Made by a program: the position numbers and the translations under genes. DNA of 64,000 nt from Paenibacillus sp. FSL R5-0517 (GTDB lineage: Bacteria > Bacillota > Bacilli > Paenibacillales > Paenibacillaceae): NCBI RefSeq assembly GCF_037974355.1, contig NZ_CP150235.1, positions 992,001 to 1,056,000 on the forward strand, written 5' to 3'. A model generated the notes under the pieces. That model made no database searches and had not been told where the DNA came from. It saw nothing but the letters and a program-made list of their open reading frames with translations. Of this stretch, positions 43,422-53,029 are shown piece after piece. The number at the start of each line of letters is the position of its first letter. The stretch's first letter is position 1.

Positions 43422-45809
43422 ATGAATCAGGATTGGAAAAAAGTGTTGCTGACTTCACTGGTAGTAGGCATGCTGTGGGGAACTCAATTTGTCAACGCAG
43501 CAGAGCAAACCGGAGAAGCAACAGTCTCCGTATCATCGGTTTTTACAGATCAGAACGATATACGATCGTCCTCTCTTCAAGCGGTAAAGGAAGCAGTAGA
43601 GAAAGGGTTGATCTCGGGTTATCCAGATGGATCATTTCACCCGGACAAGCCTTTGACTCGGAGAGAAATGGCTGTGTTGTTGGCCAAAGCATCACAATTA
43701 GAGACTGATAAGACTTCCAACACTGGGCATAACCATTCAGATTGGGCCACTCCTTATATTGAAGCAATTCGTCAAGAGGGATGGATGACCAGTGATGCAA
43801 CAGGTAATTTCCGTGCTAACGATCCGATTCGTCGTGAAGAGCTTGCTTCCATTTTGGTAAGAGTTACAGGAACACAAGGAGCAAAGGGAGGCCAACAGCA
43901 GACGCTTGCAGATGAATCTACGATAAGTGGTTGGGCTAAAGAACAGGTACATACGGCGTTGAAACTGGGTTTATTGGATTCCAATGAGGGGAAATTCGAA
44001 TCCAAGGCTTTGGTGGAGCGGCAAGATATAGCAAAAGTTCTCGTTGATGTTTTTCAGACGGGTGAGCGGACAGCCTCTTTGACTGCACTGGACGGAGATA
44101 TTGCTTATGTGGATGGACGTCCATTTGTGATTAGTCAGGCATTGCAAAGAATTTTGAATGACGAGAACAAAGAAGCATTGCAGAACGCAGTAATTACTTA
44201 TGATGCACGTACACGTAACCTGTCTGCCTTATCAGAAATCCAGATCACCCAAGCAGGCACGCTACAAAATTACGTGAAATTGAATTTGGTCGGTACCTCC
44301 TATCAAGGTGTGGTCACAGTCTCTTCAAATCATGTTGCTCTCAAGGCCGATACCTTGTCCAAGGTTGTATTAAAGCCAGGCGTAAGTGCGATAACGATTG
44401 ATGGAGATATCGATGCGGTAACCGTAGATACGACTGACAAAGTCACTGTTCTAGGAAGTGGAACGTGGAAGGAAGTTGTGTTAAAAGATGTGAAATCCAT
44501 TATTCAATTACCGGCAAGTGTAAAAACAAATACAGTTATTCTTCCAAAAGGCGGCGTAACCTCACAGATCATTCGTAGTGCACCGCCACTGACCGCACCA
44601 TCCAGCAATACCGTGGCAAGCAACTCCAATTCTGGCTCAGGATCAGCGACACCAACTCCTACACCGACTCCGACTCCAGAACCTGAGCCGCCAGTTATTG
44701 TACCTCCGTCTCCTCAGAATAAACCGCCTGTTGTTCAGTCTAACATCTCTGACATGATGGTGGTTTTCGGACAAGGCATGCAAGAGGTTGATCTGGGAGC
44801 TGTATTTACTGATCCAGATGAGGATGAGCTAAACTATGAAATTACCGAAATCGATCATAACATCGCTACTGCGAATATTCAGGGTTCAAAATTAAATATT
44901 GTGGACGTTGCTATAGGGCAAACCACGGTTACGGTGAAAGCTGCAGATGGAAAAGGAGGAAGTGTATCGGCTACATTCATTTATTTGGTAAAACCGACCT
45001 TTGTTCCACCACCATTCCCGCCTTTACCGCCTATCATCATCCCACAACCACCAATCAACCATGCTCCTGAAGTGGTAAAAACACTGCCAACTGTTGTGGT
45101 TGAATTGGGTACCGTGAGTAAGACAGTTGATTTGGCTGATGTGTTCGCTGATATGGATGGCGACATTCTATCGTATTCAGCGCAATCTTCTGATCCCGCT
45201 GTGGTAGAAGTGAGTGTACAAGGAGATATATTGACTTTAGATCTCAAGAACGTTAAAGGTTCTGCCACCGTTAGCGTCAAGGCTACTGATCCCGCTGGTA
45301 AAGACGCTGAGACCACATTCACGGTTAAGGTGGAGGACCCGGATGCAGGAAAGAGCCTGTTTATTTCCGAGGTGGTCTGGGGAGAAGGCACTACTCAAGC
45401 GATCGAACTGTATAATCCAACGTCCAAACCAATTGAACTCAGTCAGTTTGAAATTAAACGTAGTGATATAGACGATCCGATTACGTTTGCTCCTGGAACT
45501 ATCATTGCACCTTATAAAACAATGGTCATTGCCGATGACTCCACAGATTTCACGATCAATGAGGACGAAATCTATTATGTGTCTTTTAATTTTGATATTG
45601 ATCAACCCCAAGACATTACTTTGATACTCTATCAGATTAACGATGGGGAACCTATGGATACAGCCATCTTGAAGCCTGCGCAATCTTTAACAAGGACGTC
45701 AGGCAATGTTCGTGGTGATGCAAATTATGAAGGAGCACGATGGATCCAACAAGGAGAGAACTATTACAACGGTCTGGGTAACTACACATCCTCACCTTCG
45801 ATTCCTTAA
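43422..45809 (+). CDS. S-layer-homology surface protein with cadherin-like repeats and lamin-tail domain
   Basis: A 795-residue exported wall protein. After a signal peptide ending near FVNAAEQ there are three SLH domains (about 35-205) that bind pyruvylated wall polymer. The SLH core motifs read TRREMAVLLAKA, RREELASILVRV and ERQDIAKVLVDV. A beta-rich region (about 215-390) is followed by a TPTPTPTPEPEPP spacer and two cadherin-like/Ig-like repeats with DPDEDEL and DMDGDIL calcium-type motifs, separated by a Pro-rich link. A lamin-tail domain (ISEVVWGEGTTQAIELYNP) ends it. ATG 43422 follows GGGAGGAAC and begins the signal peptide. It is 31 bases upstream of a larger paralogue in the same operon. 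Confidence 0.85.
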   Translation: MNQDWKKVLLTSLVVGMLWGTQFVNAAEQTGEATVSVSSVFTDQNDIRSSSLQAVKEAVEKGLISGYPDGSFHPDKPLTRREMAVLLAKASQLETDKTSNTGHNHSDWATPYIEAIRQEGWMTSDATGNFRANDPIRREELASILVRVTGTQGAKGGQQQTLADESTISGWAKEQVHTALKLGLLDSNEGKFESKALVERQDIAKVLVDVFQTGERTASLTALDGDIAYVDGRPFVISQALQRILNDENKEALQNAVITYDARTRNLSALSEIQITQAGTLQNYVKLNLVGTSYQGVVTVSSNHVALKADTLSKVVLKPGVSAITIDGDIDAVTVDTTDKVTVLGSGTWKEVVLKDVKSIIQLPASVKTNTVILPKGGVTSQIIRSAPPLTAPSSNTVASNSNSGSGSATPTPTPTPTPEPEPPVIVPPSPQNKPPVVQSNISDMMVVFGQGMQEVDLGAVFTDPDEDELNYEITEIDHNIATANIQGSKLNIVDVAIGQTTVTVKAADGKGGSVSATFIYLVKPTFVPPPFPPLPPIIIPQPPINHAPEVVKTLPTVVVELGTVSKTVDLADVFADMDGDILSYSAQSSDPAVVEVSVQGDILTLDLKNVKGSATVSVKATDPAGKDAETTFTVKVEDPDAGKSLFISEVVWGEGTTQAIELYNPTSKPIELSQFEIKRSDIDDPITFAPGTIIAPYKTMVIADDSTDFTINEDEIYYVSFNFDIDQPQDITLILYQINDGEPMDTAILKPAQSLTRTSGNVRGDANYEGARWIQQGENYYNGLGNYTSSPSIP

Positions 45810-45840
45810 TTTTGAATATCCCACATGAAGGAGAACATCT

Positions 45841-48800
45841 ATGCCCAAAATAAGAAGGACTGTGCAGCTCGCTTTGATTGCGTTGCTTCTTTCCAACACT
45901 GTACCTGTATCTGCACAACATGATAAGTCGGAGGCACAGATTATGTCTGTGTCTGACATATCCTCAGATGATAATAACAATAGCAAATTAAACGATGTTA
46001 TGAATAGGGCCGTAACCATGGGGTTCATCAAAGGTGATCCAGATGGGGATGTTCGTGCAGCTGACCCAATCACCCGTCAGGAACTGGCAGTTGTTCTTGC
46101 TCAAGCTCTGGGTCTCACACTGGACAAGTCAGTCTCAGCATCTTTTACGGATGTGAAATCTACTAGTTGGTCAGCACCTTCGATTCAGGCGGTCAAGAAG
46201 GCGGGGATTTTACAAGGAGATGCAACAGGACGTTTCCGTCCACAGGCCCAGATTACTGGACAGGAACTGGTGACGGTTCTTGTAAGAGCCACGGCTTTGG
46301 CTAAACAAGAAGTTCAGGGAGATTCTCTCCCCTCAGATTGGAAAGAAGCGAGTACATGGGCTGCTCCATACATTCGAACTGCTGAGAAGGCTGAAATTCT
46401 AAGCGAATATCAGGGACCAAATAAAGTTAAACAAGGGCTTGTTCGGGGTGAAGCCATAGGCATGTTGTTGTCGGCCCTATTCCCGGAAAACCGCTTGTCT
46501 GTCATTCAGTCAATCGAAGGAAAGCAGATTCAGATCAACGGTGTTGTCTATCAGATTTCTGAACAAGTGGGAGGCCTTTTGAATAATCGCAATAAGGCTG
46601 TACTGGTTCAGGCTGGAATACAGTTTAAGAGTCAAAATCATACACTCACCGAGATCAAGGGGTTGGAAATTAGAACGGGGGGTCAGGATGCGGCCTCAGG
46701 ACAAGCTGAATTTAGCGGAAATCTGCTATTGGAGGGTGGAGACGCCGTAATTCATGGGGATCTAACGACGAAGGCAGACTTTGTTTCAGTGGAAGGACTT
46801 ACAGTCGAGGGCAAGCTGACAATTGCCCCCGAGGTCAAACATGATTTTTATGCCAAAAATATCAGTGTGAAACAGTCTGTTTTCGTTTATGGCGGTGACA
46901 GTAATACGGTTGTATTTGACAATTCCACTCTCAATAATGTGGATGTAGATAAAAGCGATGTACATGTGGCACTAACAGGGGATACCCGTACTCAAGAAGT
47001 CAACATTAGATCAGACAGTATGCTTGATATCGGGAAAACAGCTAATCTCCCGTTATTAAATATTCTCGAAGGTACAAGCAAAGTAGAGCTACAAGGAGCC
47101 GTTGATACGGTTCAAGTGAATACATCCAAGTCCCTGCAACTCAACGGTAACATCACTTTACAGCAACTCAATGTCGATGGGACAGGCGCTGTCAACATTA
47201 ATGCATCAGGCTCCATTCAACAACTTCAAGTGAATAACCCTTCCGCCCAGGTTAATGTAGCGGACAATGTGAAAGTTTCGGAGATTTCTTTGGCTGCTGG
47301 AGTCTCGTCTTCAGCTGTAAGTGGAAATACAGGAACGTCATCTCCAAATCCGGTATCTTCTTCATTAGGGGGAGCAAGTGGGGGGAGTGGAGGCGGAACA
47401 TCTCCTGTTGTTGCCAATCGTGCTCCTGAACTACTCAAATCATTCGAAAGTCGCAAGTTTACACGGAATGGACAAGGGGCAACGTTAAACCTAAACAACT
47501 ATGTGACAGATCCGGATGGTGACTTGGTAACTTATACGGTCAGTTCATCCAAACCTGCCGTTGCAAAGGTTATCCTGAATGGATCGCAATTGGATGTTGT
47601 TCCCTTGGAAGATGGCACGGCTACCATAACAGTAACTTCCAATGACGGCCGTGGTAAAAGGCTGAGATCCACATTCGAAGTCTACGTGAATAGACCTCCT
47701 CTTGCATCACCAATTCCTGATCAGGAATTGATAGGTGAGTCAGGTAGCAAGGATGTAGATCTCATGGTCTATGTTATGGATGATGTGAAGTATGAATCGG
47801 AGTTGCTATACAGTGTAACAAACAGTGCCCCGGAAATCGTGCACACTGAAATCGTGAAATCGAACTATGCTGAATCTGTACTGAGGTTAACGCCTAAAAA
47901 GGCAGGTGAAGTTATTCTTAAAATTAAGGTAGATGATGGGCAAATAGCAGATGATGGCAGTACGGGAGTTACTGAGCTTGACATGAAAGTTGTTGTTCTG
48001 CCACCACTCAATCGTGCGCCCGTGGGGGAAGCCCCATCGAAAATAGAGGTATACCTGGGGGAAGACATCCCTGTAGTAAAGTTGAACGAGGGATATACTG
48101 ATCCAGACGGTGATCCTTTGACGTATACAGCGACTTCATCCAATCCAGACGGGGTAACAGTAGAGGAAAATGAGGGTGAACTGAAGTTAACATCACTTCA
48201 AAATGGGACGTATACGATATCATACACAGTGAATGACGGTAACGGAGGAATCACTACAGATTTCTTTGAAATCGATATTCTACTCGTTCCAAATCATAAT
48301 CCGGTAGGAAATTCACCAGGATGGGTTGAAGCATACCTGGGTTTCCTCACAGATCCTATCCCCTCGGTTGACTTGAATGATTATTATACAGATCCGGATG
48401 GTGACCCACTCACATTCAGTGCATACTCCTCTAATCCTCACTTAATTGTTAAGGAGGAAGCGGGTGTACTGAACTTTACCGCTATAGAATTTGGAGAATA
48501 CATCATTTATTATTCAGTTGAGGATGGAAAAGGTGGTCTCATTTCAACTGCATTTCAGATAAGGGTTAATCCTAAGCCTAATGCTTCTCCAGTGCTTACT
48601 CAGCATCTACCTGCTCAAACGGTGTTTGTAGGTAAGGAAGATGCGGTCATTAATCTCTCGGATTATTTTAATGATCCCGATGGAGATGCATTAGAGTTTA
48701 ATACACCACTTGATTTCAATAATCTACTGATCGCAGCGGTGGATATTCAAGAAAACAAGCTGATTATTCATCCAAGACGGGTTGGTAAATTTCAAGCTAA

Positions 48801-50184
48801 CATCAAAGCAAAAGATATGTATGGAAAAGAAGCGTCAGCCTATATTGACATTGAAGTTCTTGAATCTGGGAATATCAGTTCAATTCCGGATCAAACGGTA
48901 ACATGGCCTTGGTCTGTTCTGAATCTTGATCTGACATCGTACCTGCTGAATTTTGATTCAGCTACGTTAACAGTGGATGCTTCCTCAGCAGATCCCAATA
49001 TTGCGACGGTCTCTACCAATAGCTCACAGATAACTGTTGCTCCAGTTGCTGCAGGAAATACGACAGTCACGTTAACGGTATATGACCAGAAAGGTCGTAG
49101 CGAACAAGCATCCTTTGGCGTGACTATACAAGGAGAGCCTACTGGCCCTAACTTGGCCCCTGAGGTAGTGAGTAGCATTTACGAACAAGTATTGACACCT
49201 AATGTAACGAATGAGCGCACGTATGATCTGAGTCAATTGTTCAGTGACCCCGATGGAGATGCGATGCAATTCACGATAAGCAACAGCTCAAATGAAGCGG
49301 TGAATGCAAGCATTAATGGTAACCAGATTATACTAAAACCGGGAACAGGGAATGTCGTTGCCCCTTTAACGATAACAGCAAAGGATGGGAAAGGTGGACA
49401 GGTAGATTACACCTTCAACGTTCGCACTGCTTCTCTGGTTAACGGTGGGGTTATGCAGATCAATACGAAGTCCGGCGTCATAGATCCTCTGACCCTTACA
49501 GCTTCCAATTGGTTCCCTGGGCAGACGAGTTTTAAAGTATATAGCGGTACGCCGGATTCGACGTTTACAGGACCGGATACGATTAATTCTTCCCAGATCC
49601 CTTTGAGTGTATCTCCGTTATTATTCTGGATCATAGGGGATGACGGTAGGGCCGTGGTCGTTCAGGTAAACTCGAAAAATCAGGGCACCTCAGAGTTGTT
49701 CTTCTCTCAGTATGCAGACGCAGGGGACGGACGCAGTGTAGTTCAACTTTATTACACAGGTGACGGTGATCCGTCGCATAAAGCAACCGGATATCAGTTG
49801 GAAGTTCATCAATGGATGAAAAAGACATCCACAATGAAAGTGACAACAAGAAACATATCTGATGTTACTTCAGGGTTACCTTATTTAAACATCAATTATA
49901 CTTTTTACGACTTTTTCGATATAACGTCAGCTTGGTACTATAATGATGAATTGGAATTGTATAATCCGAATGAGTATAATGTCGTTGCGTTCGTTCTGAG
50001 AAAAGAAGGACGAATCGTAGATGTCCTAGGTGACCCAACTTCACATGATCAATTCATGCCTGCTGGCGGGACGTTTATTCGAAAACGGGGGATATATACA
50101 GGTTCACAACAGTTCTCATTAACCGGTGAATGGAATGAGTTTCCTAAAGGAACTCTACAGTACGTGGACAAACATACACCGTAG
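45841..50184 (+). CDS. Giant S-layer-homology surface protein with seven cadherin-like repeats
   Basis: A 1447-residue exported protein related to its upstream neighbour. Signal peptide (LALIALLLSNTVPVSAQ), then three SLH domains (about 45-215) with core variants TRQELAVVLAQA, TGQELVTVLVRA and VRGEAIGMLLSA. A shared beta-rich region follows, including a stretch of about 190 residues of parallel beta-helix-like character (LQLNGNITLQQLNVDGTGAV). A Gly/Ser linker (SSLGGASGGSGGGT) leads to seven cadherin-like repeats of about 95 residues, most with a DPDGD motif (TDPDGDLVTY, TDPDGDPLTY, TDPDGDPLTF, NDPDGDALEF, SDPDGDAMQF). The C-terminus has another lamin-tail-like domain (DELELYNPNEYNV). Probably an adhesin or surface-layer element. 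A strong terminator follows. Confidence 0.85.
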   Translation: MPKIRRTVQLALIALLLSNTVPVSAQHDKSEAQIMSVSDISSDDNNNSKLNDVMNRAVTMGFIKGDPDGDVRAADPITRQELAVVLAQALGLTLDKSVSASFTDVKSTSWSAPSIQAVKKAGILQGDATGRFRPQAQITGQELVTVLVRATALAKQEVQGDSLPSDWKEASTWAAPYIRTAEKAEILSEYQGPNKVKQGLVRGEAIGMLLSALFPENRLSVIQSIEGKQIQINGVVYQISEQVGGLLNNRNKAVLVQAGIQFKSQNHTLTEIKGLEIRTGGQDAASGQAEFSGNLLLEGGDAVIHGDLTTKADFVSVEGLTVEGKLTIAPEVKHDFYAKNISVKQSVFVYGGDSNTVVFDNSTLNNVDVDKSDVHVALTGDTRTQEVNIRSDSMLDIGKTANLPLLNILEGTSKVELQGAVDTVQVNTSKSLQLNGNITLQQLNVDGTGAVNINASGSIQQLQVNNPSAQVNVADNVKVSEISLAAGVSSSAVSGNTGTSSPNPVSSSLGGASGGSGGGTSPVVANRAPELLKSFESRKFTRNGQGATLNLNNYVTDPDGDLVTYTVSSSKPAVAKVILNGSQLDVVPLEDGTATITVTSNDGRGKRLRSTFEVYVNRPPLASPIPDQELIGESGSKDVDLMVYVMDDVKYESELLYSVTNSAPEIVHTEIVKSNYAESVLRLTPKKAGEVILKIKVDDGQIADDGSTGVTELDMKVVVLPPLNRAPVGEAPSKIEVYLGEDIPVVKLNEGYTDPDGDPLTYTATSSNPDGVTVEENEGELKLTSLQNGTYTISYTVNDGNGGITTDFFEIDILLVPNHNPVGNSPGWVEAYLGFLTDPIPSVDLNDYYTDPDGDPLTFSAYSSNPHLIVKEEAGVLNFTAIEFGEYIIYYSVEDGKGGLISTAFQIRVNPKPNASPVLTQHLPAQTVFVGKEDAVINLSDYFNDPDGDALEFNTPLDFNNLLIAAVDIQENKLIIHPRRVGKFQANIKAKDMYGKEASAYIDIEVLESGNISSIPDQTVTWPWSVLNLDLTSYLLNFDSATLTVDASSADPNIATVSTNSSQITVAPVAAGNTTVTLTVYDQKGRSEQASFGVTIQGEPTGPNLAPEVVSSIYEQVLTPNVTNERTYDLSQLFSDPDGDAMQFTISNSSNEAVNASINGNQIILKPGTGNVVAPLTITAKDGKGGQVDYTFNVRTASLVNGGVMQINTKSGVIDPLTLTASNWFPGQTSFKVYSGTPDSTFTGPDTINSSQIPLSVSPLLFWIIGDDGRAVVVQVNSKNQGTSELFFSQYADAGDGRSVVQLYYTGDGDPSHKATGYQLEVHQWMKKTSTMKVTTRNISDVTSGLPYLNINYTFYDFFDITSAWYYNDELELYNPNEYNVVAFVLRKEGRIVDVLGDPTSHDQFMPAGGTFIRKRGIYTGSQQFSLTGEWNEFPKGTLQYVDKHTP

Positions 50185-50242
50185 ACTTGTATTTGCTACA
50201 ATGACGTTCAGTTTAACAGAGGGTACGTCCTAATAACGAAAT

Positions 50243-50287
50243 GAAAATCCTCCATGCTCTGAAAGAGAGTATGGAGGATTTTTTCAT
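50243..50287. terminator. Terminator of the SLH operon, shared with the convergent operon
   Basis: AAAATCCTCCATGCTCT pairs with AGAGTATGGAGGATTTT (one mismatch), followed by TTC. Its tail reaches the stop codon of the opposing gene. Confidence 0.85.
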
Positions 50288-50694
50288 TTAACCGGATACG
50301 GATACATGCAGGATCTAAGAATTTCGTTCTTCTGCTCCTCTGTTCGTTCACGCGGTGCCAATTCTTCTGCATAGGAACGCTCCACCTTGGCGCGCATAAA
50401 ACGCTCCGCATATTCGTTTGGACGAGAGTGGAGTTCTTTGGCGTACTCACCAAATGAGCTGACATCCCGTACCTTTTCCAACACACTGTTCAGTAGCGGA
50501 CTGCCTGCATAGAGCAAGGAGGCCGTCTCTTCAGATTCAAACTTGAGGAACAGAATAGCTTTCTGTAGGGCGTTGATCTCACCTTGGGTGAGGTATACAG
50601 CCTGCGTAGCATGCTCTCCTGATGCTTCTGTTTCTTCTGCTTCTTCTGATGCTCCTGGTGTTCCCGGTGAAAATGGTTCATGGTCCTGATTCAT
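50284..50694 (-). CDS. Unknown small acidic protein, last gene of a four-gene operon
   Basis: A 136-residue cytoplasmic protein I do not recognise. The N-terminus is acidic and low-complexity (ASEEAEETEASGEH). The rest is predicted helical (LTQGEINALQKAILFLKFES, EYAERFMRAKVERSYAEEL). The start overlaps the stop of the HEAT-repeat gene by four bases (ATGA), so translation is probably coupled. No motif of an enzyme or DNA-binding protein is seen. Confidence 0.7.
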   Translation of the reverse strand: MNQDHEPFSPGTPGASEEAEETEASGEHATQAVYLTQGEINALQKAILFLKFESEETASLLYAGSPLLNSVLEKVRDVSSFGEYAKELHSRPNEYAERFMRAKVERSYAEELAPRERTEEQKNEILRSCMYPYPVK

Positions 50695-51221
50695 AGATCA
50701 TCACTTCCTGATATGGAATGCAGTTCTCGCTTGGCGGAAGCGCCGAAATGCGGATGAGATTGAAGAGATTTTAGCGCAAGGACTGCGCCCGGAACATGTT
50801 TGTGAGCAGCAAGAATAGCAAAAGCTGCACCTTGAAGTAATATATAGGCATTCCCCGACAATACATCCTGGGCCAACGTAATCTCAGCTTCCGTAGCAGG
50901 TAACAAGGCTAGAGTCTGTAAAGCATAGATCTGTACATCCTCATCTTCTTCCGAGTCACGAACAAGCTGCGCGGCCGCATGACGAATTTCATCCAAAAGT
51001 GAGGAAGACTCTGCCATGCCCAAAGCTCGCCATGCTTCGATACGGATGAGATCCTCTTCATGTGTATCCATACCGATAGATAGAACTTGATGTGTAAGTT
51101 GGTTATCGGTTAGATCGATCAGATCACGAAGTGCCTGGATTTTCTCTTCACCACTGATTTCGTTAAAATCAGGGTGTTCATTGTTGTTATGATTCAAATG
51201 ATTCATATCAGACATCTGCAT
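50691..51221 (-). CDS. HEAT-repeat-like protein
   Basis: A 176-residue helical protein with repeated HEAT-like units: IRIEAWRALGMAESSSLLDE, VQIYALQTLALLPATEAEI and ILLQGAAFAILAAHKHVPGA. HEAT proteins are scaffolds; in toxin-immunity loci they are one of the recurrent immunity folds. The first in-frame ATG at 51224 is only 3 bases from AGGAGG; the one at 51221 has better spacing. Either overlaps or abuts the upstream stop, so coupling with the immunity-like gene is likely. Confidence 0.75.
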   Translation of the reverse strand: MQMSDMNHLNHNNNEHPDFNEISGEEKIQALRDLIDLTDNQLTHQVLSIGMDTHEEDLIRIEAWRALGMAESSSLLDEIRHAAAQLVRDSEEDEDVQIYALQTLALLPATEAEITLAQDVLSGNAYILLQGAAFAILAAHKHVPGAVLALKSLQSHPHFGASAKRELHSISGSDDL

Positions 51222-51460
51222 CATTCACCTCCTGAAGAATATGAAGATGGGGGCGGAAGAATGATCGGACGAGCTGCCAACGCCTCCTCTACAATCTGTT
51301 CTGGCGTCAGGTCTCGATCATCCCAGTAAATCAGGTTACTGATCTCAGCGTGAGGCACCTGTTGTTGTAGCTCCGTCAACATGTCATCCAACTCGGCTTC
51401 GGTTCCTTCGGCGTCCATTAGTTTGCGAACCAATTCTATCAGATGCGAACGATTGTTCAT
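51221..51460 (-). CDS. Colicin/pyocin-immunity-like small protein
   Basis: A 79-residue acidic helical protein resembling the Colicin_Pyocin immunity family (Im2/Im9 type). Matching features are the first helix HLIELVRKLMDAEGTEAELD, a second helix ending in VPHAEISNLIYW (the family signature HPxxSDLIYYP has Ala for Pro and Asn for Asp here), then LTPEQIVEEALAARP. Members neutralise DNase or RNase bacteriocins by binding next to the active site. No toxin gene is adjacent. AGGAGGTG precedes the start. It is in an operon with HEAT-repeat and unknown proteins. The assignment is by pattern memory, hence moderate. Confidence 0.65.
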   Translation of the reverse strand: MNNRSHLIELVRKLMDAEGTEAELDDMLTELQQQVPHAEISNLIYWDDRDLTPEQIVEEALAARPIILPPPSSYSSGGE

Positions 51461-51500
51461 ATGTATTTACACCTCCTGAATGATTAATATCGTAAAGTAA

Positions 51501-51791
51501 CTAGTCTTTCATGGGCTCATTCAATGGATCATATATAATGATCACCGGTAAAAATTTGGGCTCAAGCATCAGACTAATGAGTTGTTCATCTTGATCAGTA
51601 TAAGAAATGATATAGTTCCCGAAATGAGACTCGTATATGAAGTCTTTGAATTGAAAGGAATGTTCTGGATACTTTATCTTCACATATAGCGCAGTAACTC
51701 CGCGGGCTAAAGTTTCTTTTAACACAGGAATTTGGGCTAAAAGCATAATAGCGACCAGAAAAATTAGTATACGTTTAGCGAGACGGGTCAA
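51501..51791 (-). CDS. Small membrane-anchored or exported unknown protein
   Basis: A 96-residue protein whose first 30 residues form a signal anchor (ILIFLVAIMLLAQIPVL). It is followed by a short domain with FKDFIYESHFGNYIISYTDQDE and a hydrophobic FLPVIIIYDPLN end. It vaguely recalls small secreted DUF3139-like proteins, but I cannot assign it. TTG 51791 is the likely start, seven bases after GGGGTG. It opens a four-gene minus-strand operon that includes the immunity-like protein. Confidence 0.65.
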   Translation of the reverse strand: MTRLAKRILIFLVAIMLLAQIPVLKETLARGVTALYVKIKYPEHSFQFKDFIYESHFGNYIISYTDQDEQLISLMLEPKFLPVIIIYDPLNEPMKD

Positions 51792-51858
51792 ATGAATTCA
51801 CCCCATTATCATAAATCAATATTTTAACAAATCATGAAGGCCCATCTCAAAATAGATT

Positions 51859-52848
51859 TCACTCCATACGTATAGCCAGATTACCAAACTGCTCGCCATT
51901 TTCCATACGTTCGAACGCTTTCGCTACGTCCTGCAACGGATATACGCTATCGATCACAGGATGTATATCATGTTGCTCCACCCATTGCAGCATCTGCACA
52001 AACTCCTCACGGCTGCCCATAGAGGTGCCGATCAGACTGATCTGCGGGAAGAAAATAGAGCGAATGGGTAGAGTCAGATCATCCCCCGAGCTTGCACCAT
52101 ACATCACGATACGTGCACCTGGTTTAATTATATCAAAATATTTTGGGAACATGGCTTGCCCGATGCTATCCAAGATCATGTCCACAGGTTCCAAATCGTT
52201 CTGCAAATTCCAATCGGCATGACTATCCAGTGCATGGGTAGCACCCAAGCGCAGTGCATCATTTCTTTTGGCTTCACTTCTGGAGGTGACAGTCACCTTC
52301 GCGCCGGCAGCGACAGCCATGAGCAGGGCATAGGTCGCCACACCACCACCAATACCGGGAATGAGCACATGTTCACCTTGCTTTAATACGCCGCGAGTAA
52401 ATAAGGCGCGATAGGCCGTCAGCGCTGAGAGGGGTAACACGCCTGCTTCCTCCCAAGATAGGTGGACTGGTTTAGGCAGGGCATTTTCAGCAGGCAACGT
52501 TATATATTGAGCCAGTGTTCCATCCGTAGGACCACCAACAATATCGGGCACGATGGGTACGTTATTCGCAACTTCCCAACCGAGCGTAGGATGGATAATG
52601 ACTTCATCCCCTATCGCGAGTCCACTTACTCCTTCGCCAATCCCAACAATAATACCTGCTCCATCGGAACCGGGAATGAGCGGGGTGTCCTGAGTACTGC
52701 GTCCTGCCATGACAAATAGATCCCGATGGTTGATACCAGCGGATTTTAATTGAATCTGCACTTCCCCGGCTTCGGGTACCCGAGATGTTGACTCTGTATA
52801 TTGAAGACCTGCAAGGCCGCTCTGGCCTGAATGTACGATAGCTTTCAT
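51859..52848 (-). CDS. Zinc-independent MDR quinone-oxidoreductase-like alcohol dehydrogenase
   Basis: A 329-residue medium-chain dehydrogenase/reductase with a GroES-like N-terminal domain (GIVVGIGEGVSGLAIGDEV) and a Rossmann domain with the nucleotide motif GIGGGVATYALLMA. The structural-zinc Cys cluster of true alcohol dehydrogenases is not present, which points to the quinone oxidoreductase/enoyl-reductase side of the family. The substrate is unknown. AGGAGG lies 10 bases before ATG 52848 and 4 bases before a TTG at 52854. It is divergent from a LysR gene that starts 181 bases away and probably controls it. Confidence 0.88.
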   Translation of the reverse strand: MKAIVHSGQSGLAGLQYTESTSRVPEAGEVQIQLKSAGINHRDLFVMAGRSTQDTPLIPGSDGAGIIVGIGEGVSGLAIGDEVIIHPTLGWEVANNVPIVPDIVGGPTDGTLAQYITLPAENALPKPVHLSWEEAGVLPLSALTAYRALFTRGVLKQGEHVLIPGIGGGVATYALLMAVAAGAKVTVTSRSEAKRNDALRLGATHALDSHADWNLQNDLEPVDMILDSIGQAMFPKYFDIIKPGARIVMYGASSGDDLTLPIRSIFFPQISLIGTSMGSREEFVQMLQWVEQHDIHPVIDSVYPLQDVAKAFERMENGEQFGNLAIRME

Positions 52849-53029
52849 ATTCAATATTCCTCCTGTCGATATAATCGGATTTCACTACTGAGCCTCATTG
52901 TACAGATGGTGCAGATTCACGTAAAATGAACAAAAATGATGGTCAGTATCATTGAAAATAATAGATAAGCACTTTGCATGAATCGATGATGTAGAATGCC
53001 GATATAAACGACGAGCAGGTGATCAGGGT

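Noticed and set aside
45841..50184. Giant SLH protein as a polymorphic toxin matched to the convergent immunity-like operon
   Set aside because: The C-terminus is lamin-tail-like and shows no nuclease or other toxin motif.
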